A stretch of DNA of 64,000 nucleotides from Nitratireductor kimnyeongensis (lineage in GTDB: Bacteria > Pseudomonadota > Alphaproteobacteria > Rhizobiales > Rhizobiaceae), in NCBI RefSeq assembly GCF_019891395.1, contig NZ_CP078143.1:868001-932000 (forward strand), in the 5' to 3' direction. The position numbers were made by a program, and so were the translations under genes. Below, one piece after another: positions 27,834 to 38,127 of this stretch. The notes under the pieces were generated by a model. It made no database searches, was not told the DNA's origin, and was given only the letters and a program-made list of their open reading frames with translations. Numbering within the stretch: the first letter of the stretch is position 1; each line of letters begins with the position of its first letter.

Positions 27834-29048
27834 CTAACGCGCCTCCTCGAACCAGGTCACGATCAGCCGCCGCTCCTCTTCGGTGATGCCCGATACATTG
27901 CCGGGCGGCATGGCGTGGCTGCGGCCTGCCTGCAGATAGATTTCGCGTGCATGCCCGGCAATGGAGACATCCGTGTCGAGCACAACATTTTTCGGCGGGA
28001 AGGGAACACCTTCATAGCCCGGTACGGCGGCATGGCACATGGCGCAGCGCCCCATCACCGTGTCACGCACAGCAGGAAAATGCGCGGACGTCACAAAGGT
28101 CTCTCCTGTCGCCGAAAGCTTCGTCTCGCCCGTCAAAACCTGCGGGACGGTGGAAAGCCACATGATGAGAATGAAGAGGACGCCGGCCAGCCCCCAGGTC
28201 CAGTGCGGGGTGCCTTTGCGGGCGTGGACGGTGTTGAAGTAGTGGCGGATCAGCACGCCGATGATGAAGATCAGCGATGCGATGACCCAGTTGAACTGGG
28301 TGCCGAAGGCCAGTGGATAATGGTTCGACAGCATCAGGAACACGACCGGCAGCGTCAGGTAATTGTTATGCAGCGAGCGCTGCTTTGCTTGCAGGCCAAG
28401 CCTCGGGTCGGGCGTGCGCCCAGCCTTGAGATCCGCCACCACAATCTTCTGATTCGGGATAATGATCAGGAAGACGTTCGCGGTCATGATCGTCGCAGTG
28501 AAAGCGCCCAGATGCAGGAAGGCCGCGCGACCCGTGAAGAGCTGCGTATAGCCCCACGCCATGGCAACGAGGATGGCATAGAGTACCAGCATCAGCGTCG
28601 TGTCATTCTTGCCGAGCGGCGATTTGCACAGAAGGTCGTAGAGCAGCCAGCCAAGGCCGATGGAGGCAAGCGAAATGAGGATACCGCCCCAAGCCGGCAC
28701 ATCGAGCACATTGCGGTCAATGAGATAGAGATCCGCCCCCGCATAGTAGACGATGGCAAGCAGCGCAAAACCGGACAGCCAGGTGGAATAGGACTCCCAT
28801 TTGAACCAGGTCAGGTGCTCCGGCATGGACGCCGGCGCGACCATGTATTTCTGGATGTGGTAGAAGCCACCGCCATGGACCTGCCATTCCTCGCCGTGGA
28901 CACCCTCGGGCATCCCTGACCGCTTCACGAGGCCCAGATCGAGCGCAATGAAATAAAAGGATGAGCCGATCCAGGCGATGGCCGTGATCACATGCAGCCA
29001 GCGCACACCGAAGGACAGCCACTCCCACAAAACCGCGTATTCGTTCAT
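27834..29048 (-). CDS. puuD: Membrane-bound urate hydroxylase with C-terminal cytochrome c domain
   Basis: A 404-residue protein with about eight or nine membrane segments (from WLHVITAIAWIGSSFYFIAL) and a C-terminal cytochrome c domain with heme motif CAMCH near residue 345 and a probable axial Met in SHAMPPGN. This PuuD family oxidises urate to 5-hydroxyisourate and passes electrons to the respiratory chain, in place of the soluble cofactor-free uricase. It is unrelated to the E. coli gene of the same name. GAGG precedes the ATG. It is the first gene of the puuD-guaD-glycerate kinase operon and is divergent from lysR. Confidence 0.94.
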   Translation of the reverse strand: MNEYAVLWEWLSFGVRWLHVITAIAWIGSSFYFIALDLGLVKRSGMPEGVHGEEWQVHGGGFYHIQKYMVAPASMPEHLTWFKWESYSTWLSGFALLAIVYYAGADLYLIDRNVLDVPAWGGILISLASIGLGWLLYDLLCKSPLGKNDTTLMLVLYAILVAMAWGYTQLFTGRAAFLHLGAFTATIMTANVFLIIIPNQKIVVADLKAGRTPDPRLGLQAKQRSLHNNYLTLPVVFLMLSNHYPLAFGTQFNWVIASLIFIIGVLIRHYFNTVHARKGTPHWTWGLAGVLFILIMWLSTVPQVLTGETKLSATGETFVTSAHFPAVRDTVMGRCAMCHAAVPGYEGVPFPPKNVVLDTDVSIAGHAREIYLQAGRSHAMPPGNVSGITEEERRLIVTWFEEAR

Positions 29049-29124
29049 GCCACTTTCCTCAACTCCACCGGGCGCAGGGTGACGGAACCCGATATAAACG
29101 GAAAGCGGATAAGAGCACGATGAC

Positions 29125-29143
29125 TTTCAAAATTTTTTGGAAA
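29125..29143. promoter_or_regulatory. Candidate LysR-type operator, purine locus copy 1
   Basis: TTTCAAAATTTTTTGGAAA lies between divergent puuD and lysR. It is AT-rich with TTTC and GAAA ends, like a T-N11-A LysR site. A second copy with 16 of 19 identical bases lies at 35763-35781 between uraH and puuE. Confidence 0.6.
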
Positions 29144-29174
29144 ATAATGCGCGCGAAATCATCGGGGGCAGTGA

Positions 29175-30095
29175 ATGGCCTATCTCGACAATATCGCCGT
29201 TTTTGTCCGCGTCGTGGAACTGGGAAACCTGTCTTCGGCCGGGCGCGACATGCGGCTTTCTCCGGCAGTTGCCTCGAACCGCGTGAAGGAGCTGGAGAAG
29301 CACCTCGGCGTGCGGCTCTTCAACCGCACCACGCGGCAACTGACCCCGACGGAACAGGGGCGCGTGTTCTATGAGGGGGCACGCAAGGTGCTTGAGGCAG
29401 TGGCGGAGGCCGAAGCCTCGGTGGCCGACCTTTCCGGCCAGCCGCGCGGCACGATCCGTGTCACCGCGCCGCTCGGCATCGGCAAGCGGCTGATCGCCAG
29501 CGGCATTCCCGAATTTCGTGACCGGTATCCCGAGATCGAGGTTCGCTTGCGGCTGTCGGACCATGAAGTGGACATGATGCGCGAAGGCATCGACGTCGCC
29601 TTCAAACTTGGAATACTGGAGAATTCCTCCTTCCGCATGCGCGGCATCATGGATTGCGAGCGCGTTCTGGCGGCGGCGCCCGATTATCTGAAACGACGCG
29701 GCGAACCGAAGACGCCCGAAGCGCTGATCGATGAGCGGCACGATTGCCTGATGTTGCGCTTTCCCGGCGCGCGCGAGCATTTCTGGGTGCTGCAGACGCC
29801 GGAAGGCGCTCGGAAATTCGAGGTGGGCGGTCCGTTCGATTCCGACGATGGTGACGTTGTCACCGACTGGGCGCTTGCCGGGCGCGGCATCATCAACAAG
29901 CCCCGCTTCGAGATCGGGCCCTTTCTGCGCGATGGAAGGCTTAGGGTGGTTTTGCCGGATACGCCGCCCGTACCGGTGAAGCTCGCCGCGCTCTACCCGC
30001 ACAAGAAGTTACAGGACCCGAAAGTGCGGCTTCTGGTTGATTTCATGGCAAGCCGCTGCCAGAAGATGATCGGTGAGACCCTGTCAGAGCAATAA
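29175..30095 (+). CDS. LysR family regulator, likely purine-catabolism regulator
   Basis: A 306-residue LysR regulator with an N-terminal winged helix (IAVFVRVVELGNLSSAGRDMRLSPAVASNRVKELE broken into helix-turn-helix at about residues 15-40) and an effector domain from about residue 90. GGGGGC precedes the ATG. It is divergent from puuD-guaD and lies inside the purine locus, so control of purine genes is likely. Its stop is three bases from the convergent brnA stop. Confidence 0.9.
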   Translation: MAYLDNIAVFVRVVELGNLSSAGRDMRLSPAVASNRVKELEKHLGVRLFNRTTRQLTPTEQGRVFYEGARKVLEAVAEAEASVADLSGQPRGTIRVTAPLGIGKRLIASGIPEFRDRYPEIEVRLRLSDHEVDMMREGIDVAFKLGILENSSFRMRGIMDCERVLAAAPDYLKRRGEPKTPEALIDERHDCLMLRFPGAREHFWVLQTPEGARKFEVGGPFDSDDGDVVTDWALAGRGIINKPRFEIGPFLRDGRLRVVLPDTPPVPVKLAALYPHKKLQDPKVRLLVDFMASRCQKMIGETLSEQ

Positions 30096-30098
30096 TGG

Positions 30099-30356
30099 TC
30101 AGCCTGCGCGCAGGCTTTCCAGACCGCGCTGAACAAGCTCGCGCATGAAGCGCTGATAGGGTACCCCGCGCTTCTCCGCCTCAGCCTTCACCGCGTCGAG
30201 TTGGCTTTGCGGCATGCGCATATTGACCCGCGCCGCCTTGTTCTCGAACTCGAAACCGGCGGGTTTGAACGCACCGAAATCCAGATCGGACAGATCCTGA
30301 TCGAGAAAGTCTTCCGCATCCTTATCGGTTTTCAGTTTGGGAACGCTGCGTTTCAT
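30099..30356 (-). CDS. brnA: BrnA-type antitoxin
   Basis: An 85-residue antitoxin. The C-terminal half RVNMRMPQSQLDAVKAEAEK followed by GVPYQRFMRELVQRGLESL is a ribbon-helix-helix domain; the N-terminal part (FLDQDLSDLDFGAFKPAGFEF) is the toxin-binding segment typical of BrnA. It overlaps the toxin gene by 35 bp, with the toxin gene first, as in known brnTA operons. It should repress the shared promoter. Confidence 0.9.
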   Translation of the reverse strand: MKRSVPKLKTDKDAEDFLDQDLSDLDFGAFKPAGFEFENKAARVNMRMPQSQLDAVKAEAEKRGVPYQRFMRELVQRGLESLRAG

Positions 30357-30630
30357 AGCGTTTCACCTCCTTGGCATGCATGTAGCGCGCTGGGATGGGA
30401 CGGATAAGAGGTCGCCCATCGACCACCCGAAAGGTCACGCCTATGAACATGGCACGCCCCTGCGGGTTGCGTCCTATGACGATATAGCGGTCTTCGTGCC
30501 CGGAATGTGCCGGGTCCGGCGCAATCAACGGGTCATGAAGAAGCGCGTGCTCGATCTCAGACTTCGAGACACCGTGCTTTGCACATTTCGGCCAGTTTCC
30601 GGCATCCCAGTCAAAGCCCGCGACCTTCAT
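30322..30630 (-). CDS. brnT: BrnT-type ribonuclease toxin
   Basis: A 102-residue BrnT family toxin, a RelE-fold ribonuclease that halts translation. The start FDWDAGNWPKCAKHGVSKSEIE, then EDRYIVIGRNPQGRAMFIGVTF and RPIPARYMHAKEVKRYE, follow the family order. No ribosome site precedes the ATG; the predicted promoter puts the transcript start close to the ATG, so translation may be leaderless. The pair lies between xdhC and lysR inside the purine locus. Confidence 0.92.
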   Translation of the reverse strand: MKVAGFDWDAGNWPKCAKHGVSKSEIEHALLHDPLIAPDPAHSGHEDRYIVIGRNPQGRAMFIGVTFRVVDGRPLIRPIPARYMHAKEVKRYETQRSQTENR

Positions 30631-30636
30631 TCATGA

Positions 30637-30666
30637 AGTATGTAAGTTTGTACATACAATTGTCAA
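30637..30666 (-). promoter_or_regulatory. brnTA promoter with overlapping inverted-repeat operator
   Basis: On the minus strand, TTGACA (30666-30661) is followed after 18 bases by CATACT (30642-30637). Between and over these is GTATGTA-N6-TACATAC (30657-30638), a perfect 7-bp inverted repeat, a likely BrnA operator. Confidence 0.7.
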
Positions 30667-30668
30667 TA

Positions 30669-31475
30669 TCACGACTGTAGGGCCACCAGTATCTCCGCAG
30701 CCGCCATGGCTGCGATGACGGCTGGGCGCTTGTCGTGCACGGCGTTCCCGCCGATGGGGGTGACGAGCTTCGAGAAGCGGTGTTCGTCACCGCCGTTTTT
30801 CAGATACCAGCTCTTGAATGTGGCGCGTTTGGTTTTGGAGCCGATCATACCGACATAGGCCGCATCGTCACGCGCGAGCGCTTCTGCAACCAGGAGGAAG
30901 TCGAGCGCGTGATCGTGGGTCAGGATCACGAAGGCGGTTCCGGCGGAGGCATCACGCACCGCCTCTTCCGGAAGGGCTGTAAGGCGCGTCTCCACATGAT
31001 CCGGGAAATCCTCAATTGCTTCCTTGCGGGTCTCGATTACTCGCACCCGCACCGGCAGTGGCGTGAGTGCTGAAGCCAGCGCATGGCCGACATGACCGCC
31101 GCCAAAAAGGATCACCTGCGGAAAGGTGCTTGCCTCTTCGGCAGCACGCTCTACGAGCGCCGGGCGCGCCGCCTGATCGAGAAGGCGAATGTCGAGCGCC
31201 ACCCGGCCACCGCAGCACTGGCCGATTTCCGGGCCAAGCGGAATGTCGAGAGCACCGTTTGCAAGATTGTCCGCGATGAGTTCCCGCGCTTTGGCAATCG
31301 CCATGAATTCGAGTTGACCACCACCGATGGTTCCGAAAATTGCCTTTGGCGAAACCAGCATCCACGCGCCCTCTTCGCGCGGGGTGGAACCCTTCGCCTC
31401 GCACACCTCGACGAGCGCGACGAACGTCGAGTTTTGCAGGAAGGTCCCAAGACCGGAGGTCGGATCGGCCGCCAT
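30669..31475 (-). CDS. xdhC: Xanthine dehydrogenase accessory protein
   Basis: A 268-residue XdhC, which loads the sulfurated molybdenum cofactor into the xanthine dehydrogenase large subunit. The N-terminal XdhC/CoxI domain contains EAKGSTPREEGAWMLV and GTIGGGQLEF with GQCCGGRVAL; the C-terminal Rossmann domain has ILFGGGHVGHALASAL and ILTHDHALDFLL. It begins five bases after the xdhB stop, so it is the last gene of a uraH-xdhA-xdhB-xdhC transcript. Confidence 0.94.
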   Translation of the reverse strand: MAADPTSGLGTFLQNSTFVALVEVCEAKGSTPREEGAWMLVSPKAIFGTIGGGQLEFMAIAKARELIADNLANGALDIPLGPEIGQCCGGRVALDIRLLDQAARPALVERAAEEASTFPQVILFGGGHVGHALASALTPLPVRVRVIETRKEAIEDFPDHVETRLTALPEEAVRDASAGTAFVILTHDHALDFLLVAEALARDDAAYVGMIGSKTKRATFKSWYLKNGGDEHRFSKLVTPIGGNAVHDKRPAVIAAMAAAEILVALQS

Positions 31476-31480
31476 ATCGA

Positions 31481-33823
31481 TCAGCGCGCGCCTTCCGCCC
31501 TCACCCGCTCCACCGCCATCAGCACACGCTCAGGCGTGGCCGGTGCATCGAGACGCGGGCAAACCTTGTGATCAGCAACGCTCGCCACCGCATCCGACAG
31601 CGCGTGCAACACGCACATGGCCAGCATGAAGGGCGGCTCGCCCACGGCCTTGGAGCGATGGACCGTCGGCTCGGCATTCTCCGCCCAGTCGGCAAGCGCG
31701 ACGTTGAACACTTTCGGGCGATCGGACGCGAGCGGGATCTTGTAGGTGGAAGGCGCATGGGTCCGAAGCCGTCCCTTGCCATCCCAGACCAGCTCTTCGG
31801 TCGTCAGCCAGCCCATGCCCTGAATGAACCCGCCTTCGATCTGGCCAATGTCGATGGCGCGGTTCAGTGAACGACCAGTCTCATGCAGGATATCGACCTG
31901 CTCGACCATGTATTCGCCGGTCAGCGTGTCGATGGAAACCTCGGCGCAGGCTGCGCCATAGGCGAAGTAGTAGAACGGGCGTCCCTCTCCCTTGTCGCGA
32001 TTCCAGTGGATTTTCGGCGTCTTGTAGAAACCGGCGGCAGAAAGCTGGATGCGGGCCATATAGGCCTCGCGGATCAACTCGGCAAAGGGGATCTCGCGGT
32101 TGCCGATGCGCACACGGCCCGGAAGGAACACGACCTGATCCTTCGGCACGTCATGGGCTTCGGACGCGAAGTCGATCAGCCGGTCCTTGATCTGGCGGGC
32201 GGCGTCCTGCGCGGCCATGCCGTTCAGATCGGACCCGGAGGAGGCCGCCGTGGCGGACGTATTGGGCACCTTGCCGGTGGTCGTGGCAGTGATCTTCACC
32301 TGATCGATATCGATCTGGAATTCTTCGGCCACCACCTGCGCCACCTTGGTGTAGAGCCCCTGCCCCATCTCGGTGCCGCCATGGTTCAGATGCACGGAGC
32401 CATCCGTATAAACATGCACCAGCGCGCCGGCTTGGTTGAAATGAGTGGCCGTGAAAGAAATGCCGAACTTGACTGGCGTCAGCGCAAGGCCGCGTTTGAT
32501 GACTGGGCTTTTCGTATTAAAGGCCGCGATTTCGCGTCGGCGGGCGGCATAACCGCTGCTTTCCTCCAGTTCCGCGATGACCCGTTCTGCGACATTATCC
32601 TCCACCGTCTGGTGATAGGGCGTGACGTTGCGGTCATCGGTGCCATAGAGATTCTTCTTGCGAATTTCGAGCGGATCCTTGCCGAGTGCGAAGGCCACCT
32701 CGTCTATGATGCGTTCTGCACCGACCATGCCCTGAGGTCCGCCGAACCCGCGAAAAGCGGTGTTGGACACGGTGTTGGTGTAGAGTGGGCGCGAGACGGC
32801 GCGCGCGGCGGGATAGAAATAGGTGTTGTCGCAGTGGAACAGCGCCCGGTCGGTCACCGCACCCGAGAGGTCGGCGGCATAGCCACAGCGCGCCGCATAG
32901 GTGAAGTCGACGCCGAGAATGGCGCCCTCGTCATCGAAACCGACTTCATAGTCGATCAGGAAATCGTGGCGCTTGCCGGTCGCGGTCATGTCGTCGTCGC
33001 GGTCGGGGCGCAGCTTGACGGGACGGTTGAGTTTCTTTGCGGCGATGGCCGATACAACGGCAAACAGATTGGCCTGGGTTTCCTTCCCGCCGAACCCCCC
33101 GCCCATGCGCCGCACCTCGATAGTGACGGCATGGGAGGGGACGTCCAGTGCGTGGGCCACCATGTGCTGCACCTCGCTGGGGTGCTGGGTGGAGGAAAAC
33201 ACGGTGACGTCGCCATCTTCGCCCGGCATCGCAAAGGCGATCTGCCCTTCGAGATAGAAGTGGTCCTGTCCGCCGACGCGCATCTGCCCCTTGATGGAAT
33301 GCGGGGCGGCGGCGATGGCGGCGGCACTGTCACCGCGCTCAAGCTTGAGAGGTGCGGTTACAAGGCGGGCATCGGCGCCCGCATCGGCAATGTCGATCAA
33401 CGCCGGTTCTTCTGCATAGTTGATCTTTGCCAAACGGCCGGCGCGGCGGGCTGCCTCGCGCGTGTCGGCGATGACCGCAAAAATGGGCTGGCCGAAGAAC
33501 TGAACCCTTTCGTTCGCGAAAATGGGTTCATCGTGCAGTCCGGTGGGGCTGATGTCGTTTTCGCCGGGGATGTCGTCCGCCGTCAGAACGGTGACGACAC
33601 CGGGCGCAGCACGCACCTTCGAGAGGTCGATGTTCGTGATCGCACCATGCGCAACCTCAGAAAGGCCAAGGCAGGCATGCAGTGTGCCCACGGGTTCGGG
33701 CATGTCGTCGATGTAAACGGCTTCGCCGCTCACATGCTTGTGTGCCGAATCGTGTTTTTGATCACTGGCGACGCCGCCAGCGATCCTTGCCTTGTCCAGA
33801 TCGAGCGTTTCGTGCCGTGTCAT
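31481..33823 (-). CDS. xdhB: Xanthine dehydrogenase, molybdopterin-binding subunit
   Basis: A 780-residue large subunit that binds molybdopterin and oxidises xanthine to urate with the FAD/iron-sulfur subunit. Conserved segments are RMGGGFGGKETQ (about residue 245), FRGFGGPQGM (about 360), GGTEMGQGLYTKVAQ and the C-terminal glutamate region VGEPPFMLAM. The length is normal for bacterial XdhB. It starts just after the xdhA stop. Confidence 0.95.
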   Translation of the reverse strand: MTRHETLDLDKARIAGGVASDQKHDSAHKHVSGEAVYIDDMPEPVGTLHACLGLSEVAHGAITNIDLSKVRAAPGVVTVLTADDIPGENDISPTGLHDEPIFANERVQFFGQPIFAVIADTREAARRAGRLAKINYAEEPALIDIADAGADARLVTAPLKLERGDSAAAIAAAPHSIKGQMRVGGQDHFYLEGQIAFAMPGEDGDVTVFSSTQHPSEVQHMVAHALDVPSHAVTIEVRRMGGGFGGKETQANLFAVVSAIAAKKLNRPVKLRPDRDDDMTATGKRHDFLIDYEVGFDDEGAILGVDFTYAARCGYAADLSGAVTDRALFHCDNTYFYPAARAVSRPLYTNTVSNTAFRGFGGPQGMVGAERIIDEVAFALGKDPLEIRKKNLYGTDDRNVTPYHQTVEDNVAERVIAELEESSGYAARRREIAAFNTKSPVIKRGLALTPVKFGISFTATHFNQAGALVHVYTDGSVHLNHGGTEMGQGLYTKVAQVVAEEFQIDIDQVKITATTTGKVPNTSATAASSGSDLNGMAAQDAARQIKDRLIDFASEAHDVPKDQVVFLPGRVRIGNREIPFAELIREAYMARIQLSAAGFYKTPKIHWNRDKGEGRPFYYFAYGAACAEVSIDTLTGEYMVEQVDILHETGRSLNRAIDIGQIEGGFIQGMGWLTTEELVWDGKGRLRTHAPSTYKIPLASDRPKVFNVALADWAENAEPTVHRSKAVGEPPFMLAMCVLHALSDAVASVADHKVCPRLDAPATPERVLMAVERVRAEGAR

Positions 33824-33825
33824 GA

Positions 33826-35288
<1,463 letters not shown>

Positions 35289-35289
<1 letters not shown>

Positions 35290-35654
35290 CAGCTTCCCCT
35301 GTAGGTCGAGTAGCCATAGGGCGAGAGAAGCAGAGGCACGTGATAATGCGTGTTTTCAGCCATGCCGAAGCGGATCGGAATTTGATCGAGAAAGGCCGGG
35401 GCCGGAAGCTCGGCACCGTGGGCCCGCAAATAGGCGCCGGCCTCGAACACCAGTTCGTAAAAGCCGGTGCGAAAAGCTTCGCCTTCAAGCAGCGGCCCAT
35501 CGCAGCGGCCATCGCTGTTGGTCGTGACCGTTTTGACATGGACCCGCGCCTCGCCCTCCAGGCGGTAAAGCGCAATCACCAGTCCTCCGGCCGGTTTTCC
35601 GCTGGCCGTGTCCAGCACATGGGTCGTCAGACGACCCTCACCCGCATTGCTCAT
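35289..35654 (-). CDS. uraH: 5-hydroxyisourate hydrolase
   Basis: A 121-residue transthyretin-like enzyme that hydrolyses 5-hydroxyisourate to OHCU. The family markers are [13 protein letters not shown] at the N-terminus, the catalytic Arg region around [26 protein letters not shown] at the C-terminus, the YRGS end being diagnostic. It heads the uraH-xdhABC transcript and uses the 5-HIU made by PuuD. Confidence 0.95.
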
Positions 35655-35762
35655 GCGGCCTCCCTATCAATTCGCTCAAGCCACTTGCGCGTCTACCACT
35701 TGATTGTGGGGCAAATTGATTGCGAGCATAAGAGGACGTGCGAAGGAAGAACAACAAAACTC

Positions 35763-35781
35763 TTTCAAATTTTTCAGGAAA
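35763..35781. promoter_or_regulatory. Candidate LysR-type operator, purine locus copy 2
   Basis: TTTCAAATTTTTCAGGAAA lies between divergent uraH and puuE and matches the copy at 29125-29143 at 16 of 19 bases. The likely binder is the LysR protein of this locus. Confidence 0.6.
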
Positions 35782-35837
35782 GTACCTCCCGCATTCCATC
35801 TATTATCCTTGCCCTTAGCGAATTTCGGACAGATTGC

Positions 35838-37274
35838 ATGACCCGCTACCTGAGAAACATGACTGGCTATGGCCAGACTCCACCCAGTGCTGACTGGCCC
35901 GGCGGCGCCAAGATCGCCGTGCAGTTCGTCGTTAATTACGAGGAAGGCGGTGAGAATTGCATATTGCACGGCGACGAAGCCTCGGAAGCCTTCCTTTCGG
36001 AAGTGGTGGGCGCGGCCCCCTGGCCCGGCATGCGCCACTGGAACATGGAATCGATTTATGAATATGGCGCGCGGGCCGGGTTCTGGCGGCTTCACCGCAT
36101 GTTCACTGCAGCCGGCGTGCCCGTCACCGTTTTCGGTGTCGCTACGGCCCTTGCCCGAAGTCCGGGACAGGTGGAGGCGATGCAGGAGGCAGGCTGGGAA
36201 ATCGCCTCGCACGGCCTGAAATGGATCGACTACCGCGCGCACACACAGGAAAGCGAGCGCACTGACCTGCTGGAGGCGATCCGGCTGCACACGGAGGTAG
36301 TGGGCGAGCGCCCGCGCGGCCTCTACCTGGGACGCACCTCGGTCAATTCAGTGAAGCTGGCCATCGAGGAAGGCGGGTTCGACTGGATCTCCGACACCTA
36401 TGACGACGACCTGCCCTACTGGATTGACCATGACGGCCACGGGCACGGCACGCGGCCACAACTGGTCATCCCCTATACGCTGGACGCCAACGACATGCGC
36501 TTTGCCACCGCACAGGGCTTCAACTCGGGCGATCAGTTCTTTAGCTATCTGAAAGACGCTTTCGACACGCTTTACGCGGAGGGGGAAGAAGGCCGGCCGG
36601 GCATGATGAGCATCGGCCTGCATTGCCGGCTCGCAGGCCGGCCGGGACGCGCCGCATCCCTCCAGCGCTTCATCGACTATGTGAAGAGCCGCGAGCATGT
36701 GTGGCTTGCAACACGTGGCGAGATTGCCCGGCATTGGCGCGAGAAACATCCCTATGAAGCGCCGGCCCTGCGCCCGAGCCGCATGAGCGAACCGGAGTTC
36801 ATCGAGCGGTTCGGCAGCATTTACGAACGTTCGCCATGGATCTCCGAGCGCGCGATGAAGCTGGAGCTTGGTCCCGCGCACGACACGGCTGGGGGGCTTG
36901 CCAATGCGCTCGCCCGCGCCTTCCGTTCGGCCAGTGAAGACGAACGCCTTGGCGTTCTCAAGGCCCACCCAGACCTTGCCGGCAAGCTGGCGGCGGCCAA
37001 AAGGCTGACCGAGGAATCGAGCAGGGAGCAGGCTTCGGCAGGGCTGGATGCACTGACCGACACAGAGAGAGAGCGCTTCACCGAACTCAACACTGCCTAT
37101 ACGCAGAAATTCGGGTTTCCCTTCATCATCGCTGTCAAGGATAACACCAAAGACAGCATTCTGAAGGCCTTCGAAACCCGGTTAGAGAACAGCCGCGACG
37201 AGGAATTCGCCACCGCCTGCCGGCAGGTTGAACGGATCGCCCGGCTGCGGCTGAACGACATCCTTCCCGCATGA
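35838..37274 (+). CDS. puuE: Fusion: PuuE-type allantoinase plus OHCU decarboxylase
   Basis: A 478-residue two-domain protein. Residues about 1-310 are a PuuE polysaccharide-deacetylase-like allantoinase (VQFVVNYEEGGENCILHGD, then WEIASHGLKWIDY). Residues about 315-478 are an OHCU decarboxylase domain (UraD), with FGSIYERSPWISERA and a catalytic His region KAHPDLAGKLA. Together they make allantoin from OHCU and hydrolyse it to allantoate. The ATG at 35838 is chosen; the long upstream reading from 35247 overlaps uraH. It starts an operon with the next two genes. Confidence 0.93.
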   Translation: MTRYLRNMTGYGQTPPSADWPGGAKIAVQFVVNYEEGGENCILHGDEASEAFLSEVVGAAPWPGMRHWNMESIYEYGARAGFWRLHRMFTAAGVPVTVFGVATALARSPGQVEAMQEAGWEIASHGLKWIDYRAHTQESERTDLLEAIRLHTEVVGERPRGLYLGRTSVNSVKLAIEEGGFDWISDTYDDDLPYWIDHDGHGHGTRPQLVIPYTLDANDMRFATAQGFNSGDQFFSYLKDAFDTLYAEGEEGRPGMMSIGLHCRLAGRPGRAASLQRFIDYVKSREHVWLATRGEIARHWREKHPYEAPALRPSRMSEPEFIERFGSIYERSPWISERAMKLELGPAHDTAGGLANALARAFRSASEDERLGVLKAHPDLAGKLAAAKRLTEESSREQASAGLDALTDTERERFTELNTAYTQKFGFPFIIAVKDNTKDSILKAFETRLENSRDEEFATACRQVERIARLRLNDILPA

Positions 37275-37290
37275 GATCAGGACAAAGAAG

Positions 37291-38127
37291 ATGAGCGCCC
37301 GCACCTACTACGCCCCGCCTGGCGGGCATCCGCCGCAGACCCAGCTCCTGACCGATCGCGCGGTTCTGACGGACGCCTATGCGCTGATGCCGAAGGGCGT
37401 CATGCAGGACATCGTCACCAGCCTTTTGCCGTTCTGGGAGAAGACGCGCTGCTGGATCATTGCGCGACCACTCTCCGGCTTTGCCGAGACGTTTTCGCAA
37501 TACATCATGGAAGTGGAGCCGGGCGGCGGAAGCGACCAGGCCGAGCTCGATGAGACTGCGGAAGGCGTGGTTTTCATCGTCGAGGGCGAGCTGACCGTCG
37601 AGATCGGCGGCGAGACACACCAAATGACGCCCGGCGGCTACGCCTATCTTCCGCCATCGAGCGGCTGGACCGCGCACAATGCGGGCGATGCGCCCGCGCG
37701 CTTTCACTGGATCCGCAAGGGCTATGAGCCTGTCAAAGGCCTCGGCGTACCAGATCCTCTTTTCCTGAACGAGGCCGATATCGCGCCCTCTCCCATGCCA
37801 GGTACGGATGGCAAATGGGCAACGACGCGCTTCGTCGACCCGGCTGATCTGCGCCACGACATGCATGTGACCATCGTCACGCTGGAGCCCGGCGCTGTGA
37901 TCCCTTTCGCCGAGACGCATGTGATGGAGCACGGGCTCTATGTACTGGAGGGCAAGGCCGTCTACCGGCTCAATCAGGACTGGGTGGAGGTGGAAGCCGG
38001 CGACTTCATGTGGCTGCGCGCCTTCTGCCCGCAGGCCTGCTACGCAGGTGGACCAGGAAATTTCCGCTACCTGCTTTACAAGGACGTCAACCGACACGCC
38101 AAGCTCGCCGGCAGCTTCGCGCGATGA
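37291..38127 (+). CDS. (S)-ureidoglycine aminohydrolase, bicupin
   Basis: A 278-residue double-cupin protein of the UGHY/AllE type, which releases ammonia from (S)-ureidoglycine to give (S)-ureidoglycolate. Cupin 1 is seen at GVVFIVEGELTVEIGG, cupin 2 at PFAETHVMEHGLYVLEGKAVY with likely metal ligands His, Glu and His. The C-terminus FRYLLYKDVNRH is family-like. Databases often name it bifunctional allantoicase/ureidoglycine aminohydrolase, but I see only the cupin fold. It overlaps allA by four bases. Confidence 0.88.
   Translation: MSARTYYAPPGGHPPQTQLLTDRAVLTDAYALMPKGVMQDIVTSLLPFWEKTRCWIIARPLSGFAETFSQYIMEVEPGGGSDQAELDETAEGVVFIVEGELTVEIGGETHQMTPGGYAYLPPSSGWTAHNAGDAPARFHWIRKGYEPVKGLGVPDPLFLNEADIAPSPMPGTDGKWATTRFVDPADLRHDMHVTIVTLEPGAVIPFAETHVMEHGLYVLEGKAVYRLNQDWVEVEAGDFMWLRAFCPQACYAGGPGNFRYLLYKDVNRHAKLAGSFAR

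Noticed and set aside
27012..28919. 635-codon plus-strand frame opposite guaD and puuD
   Set aside because: It spans two real genes antisense and shows no domain.
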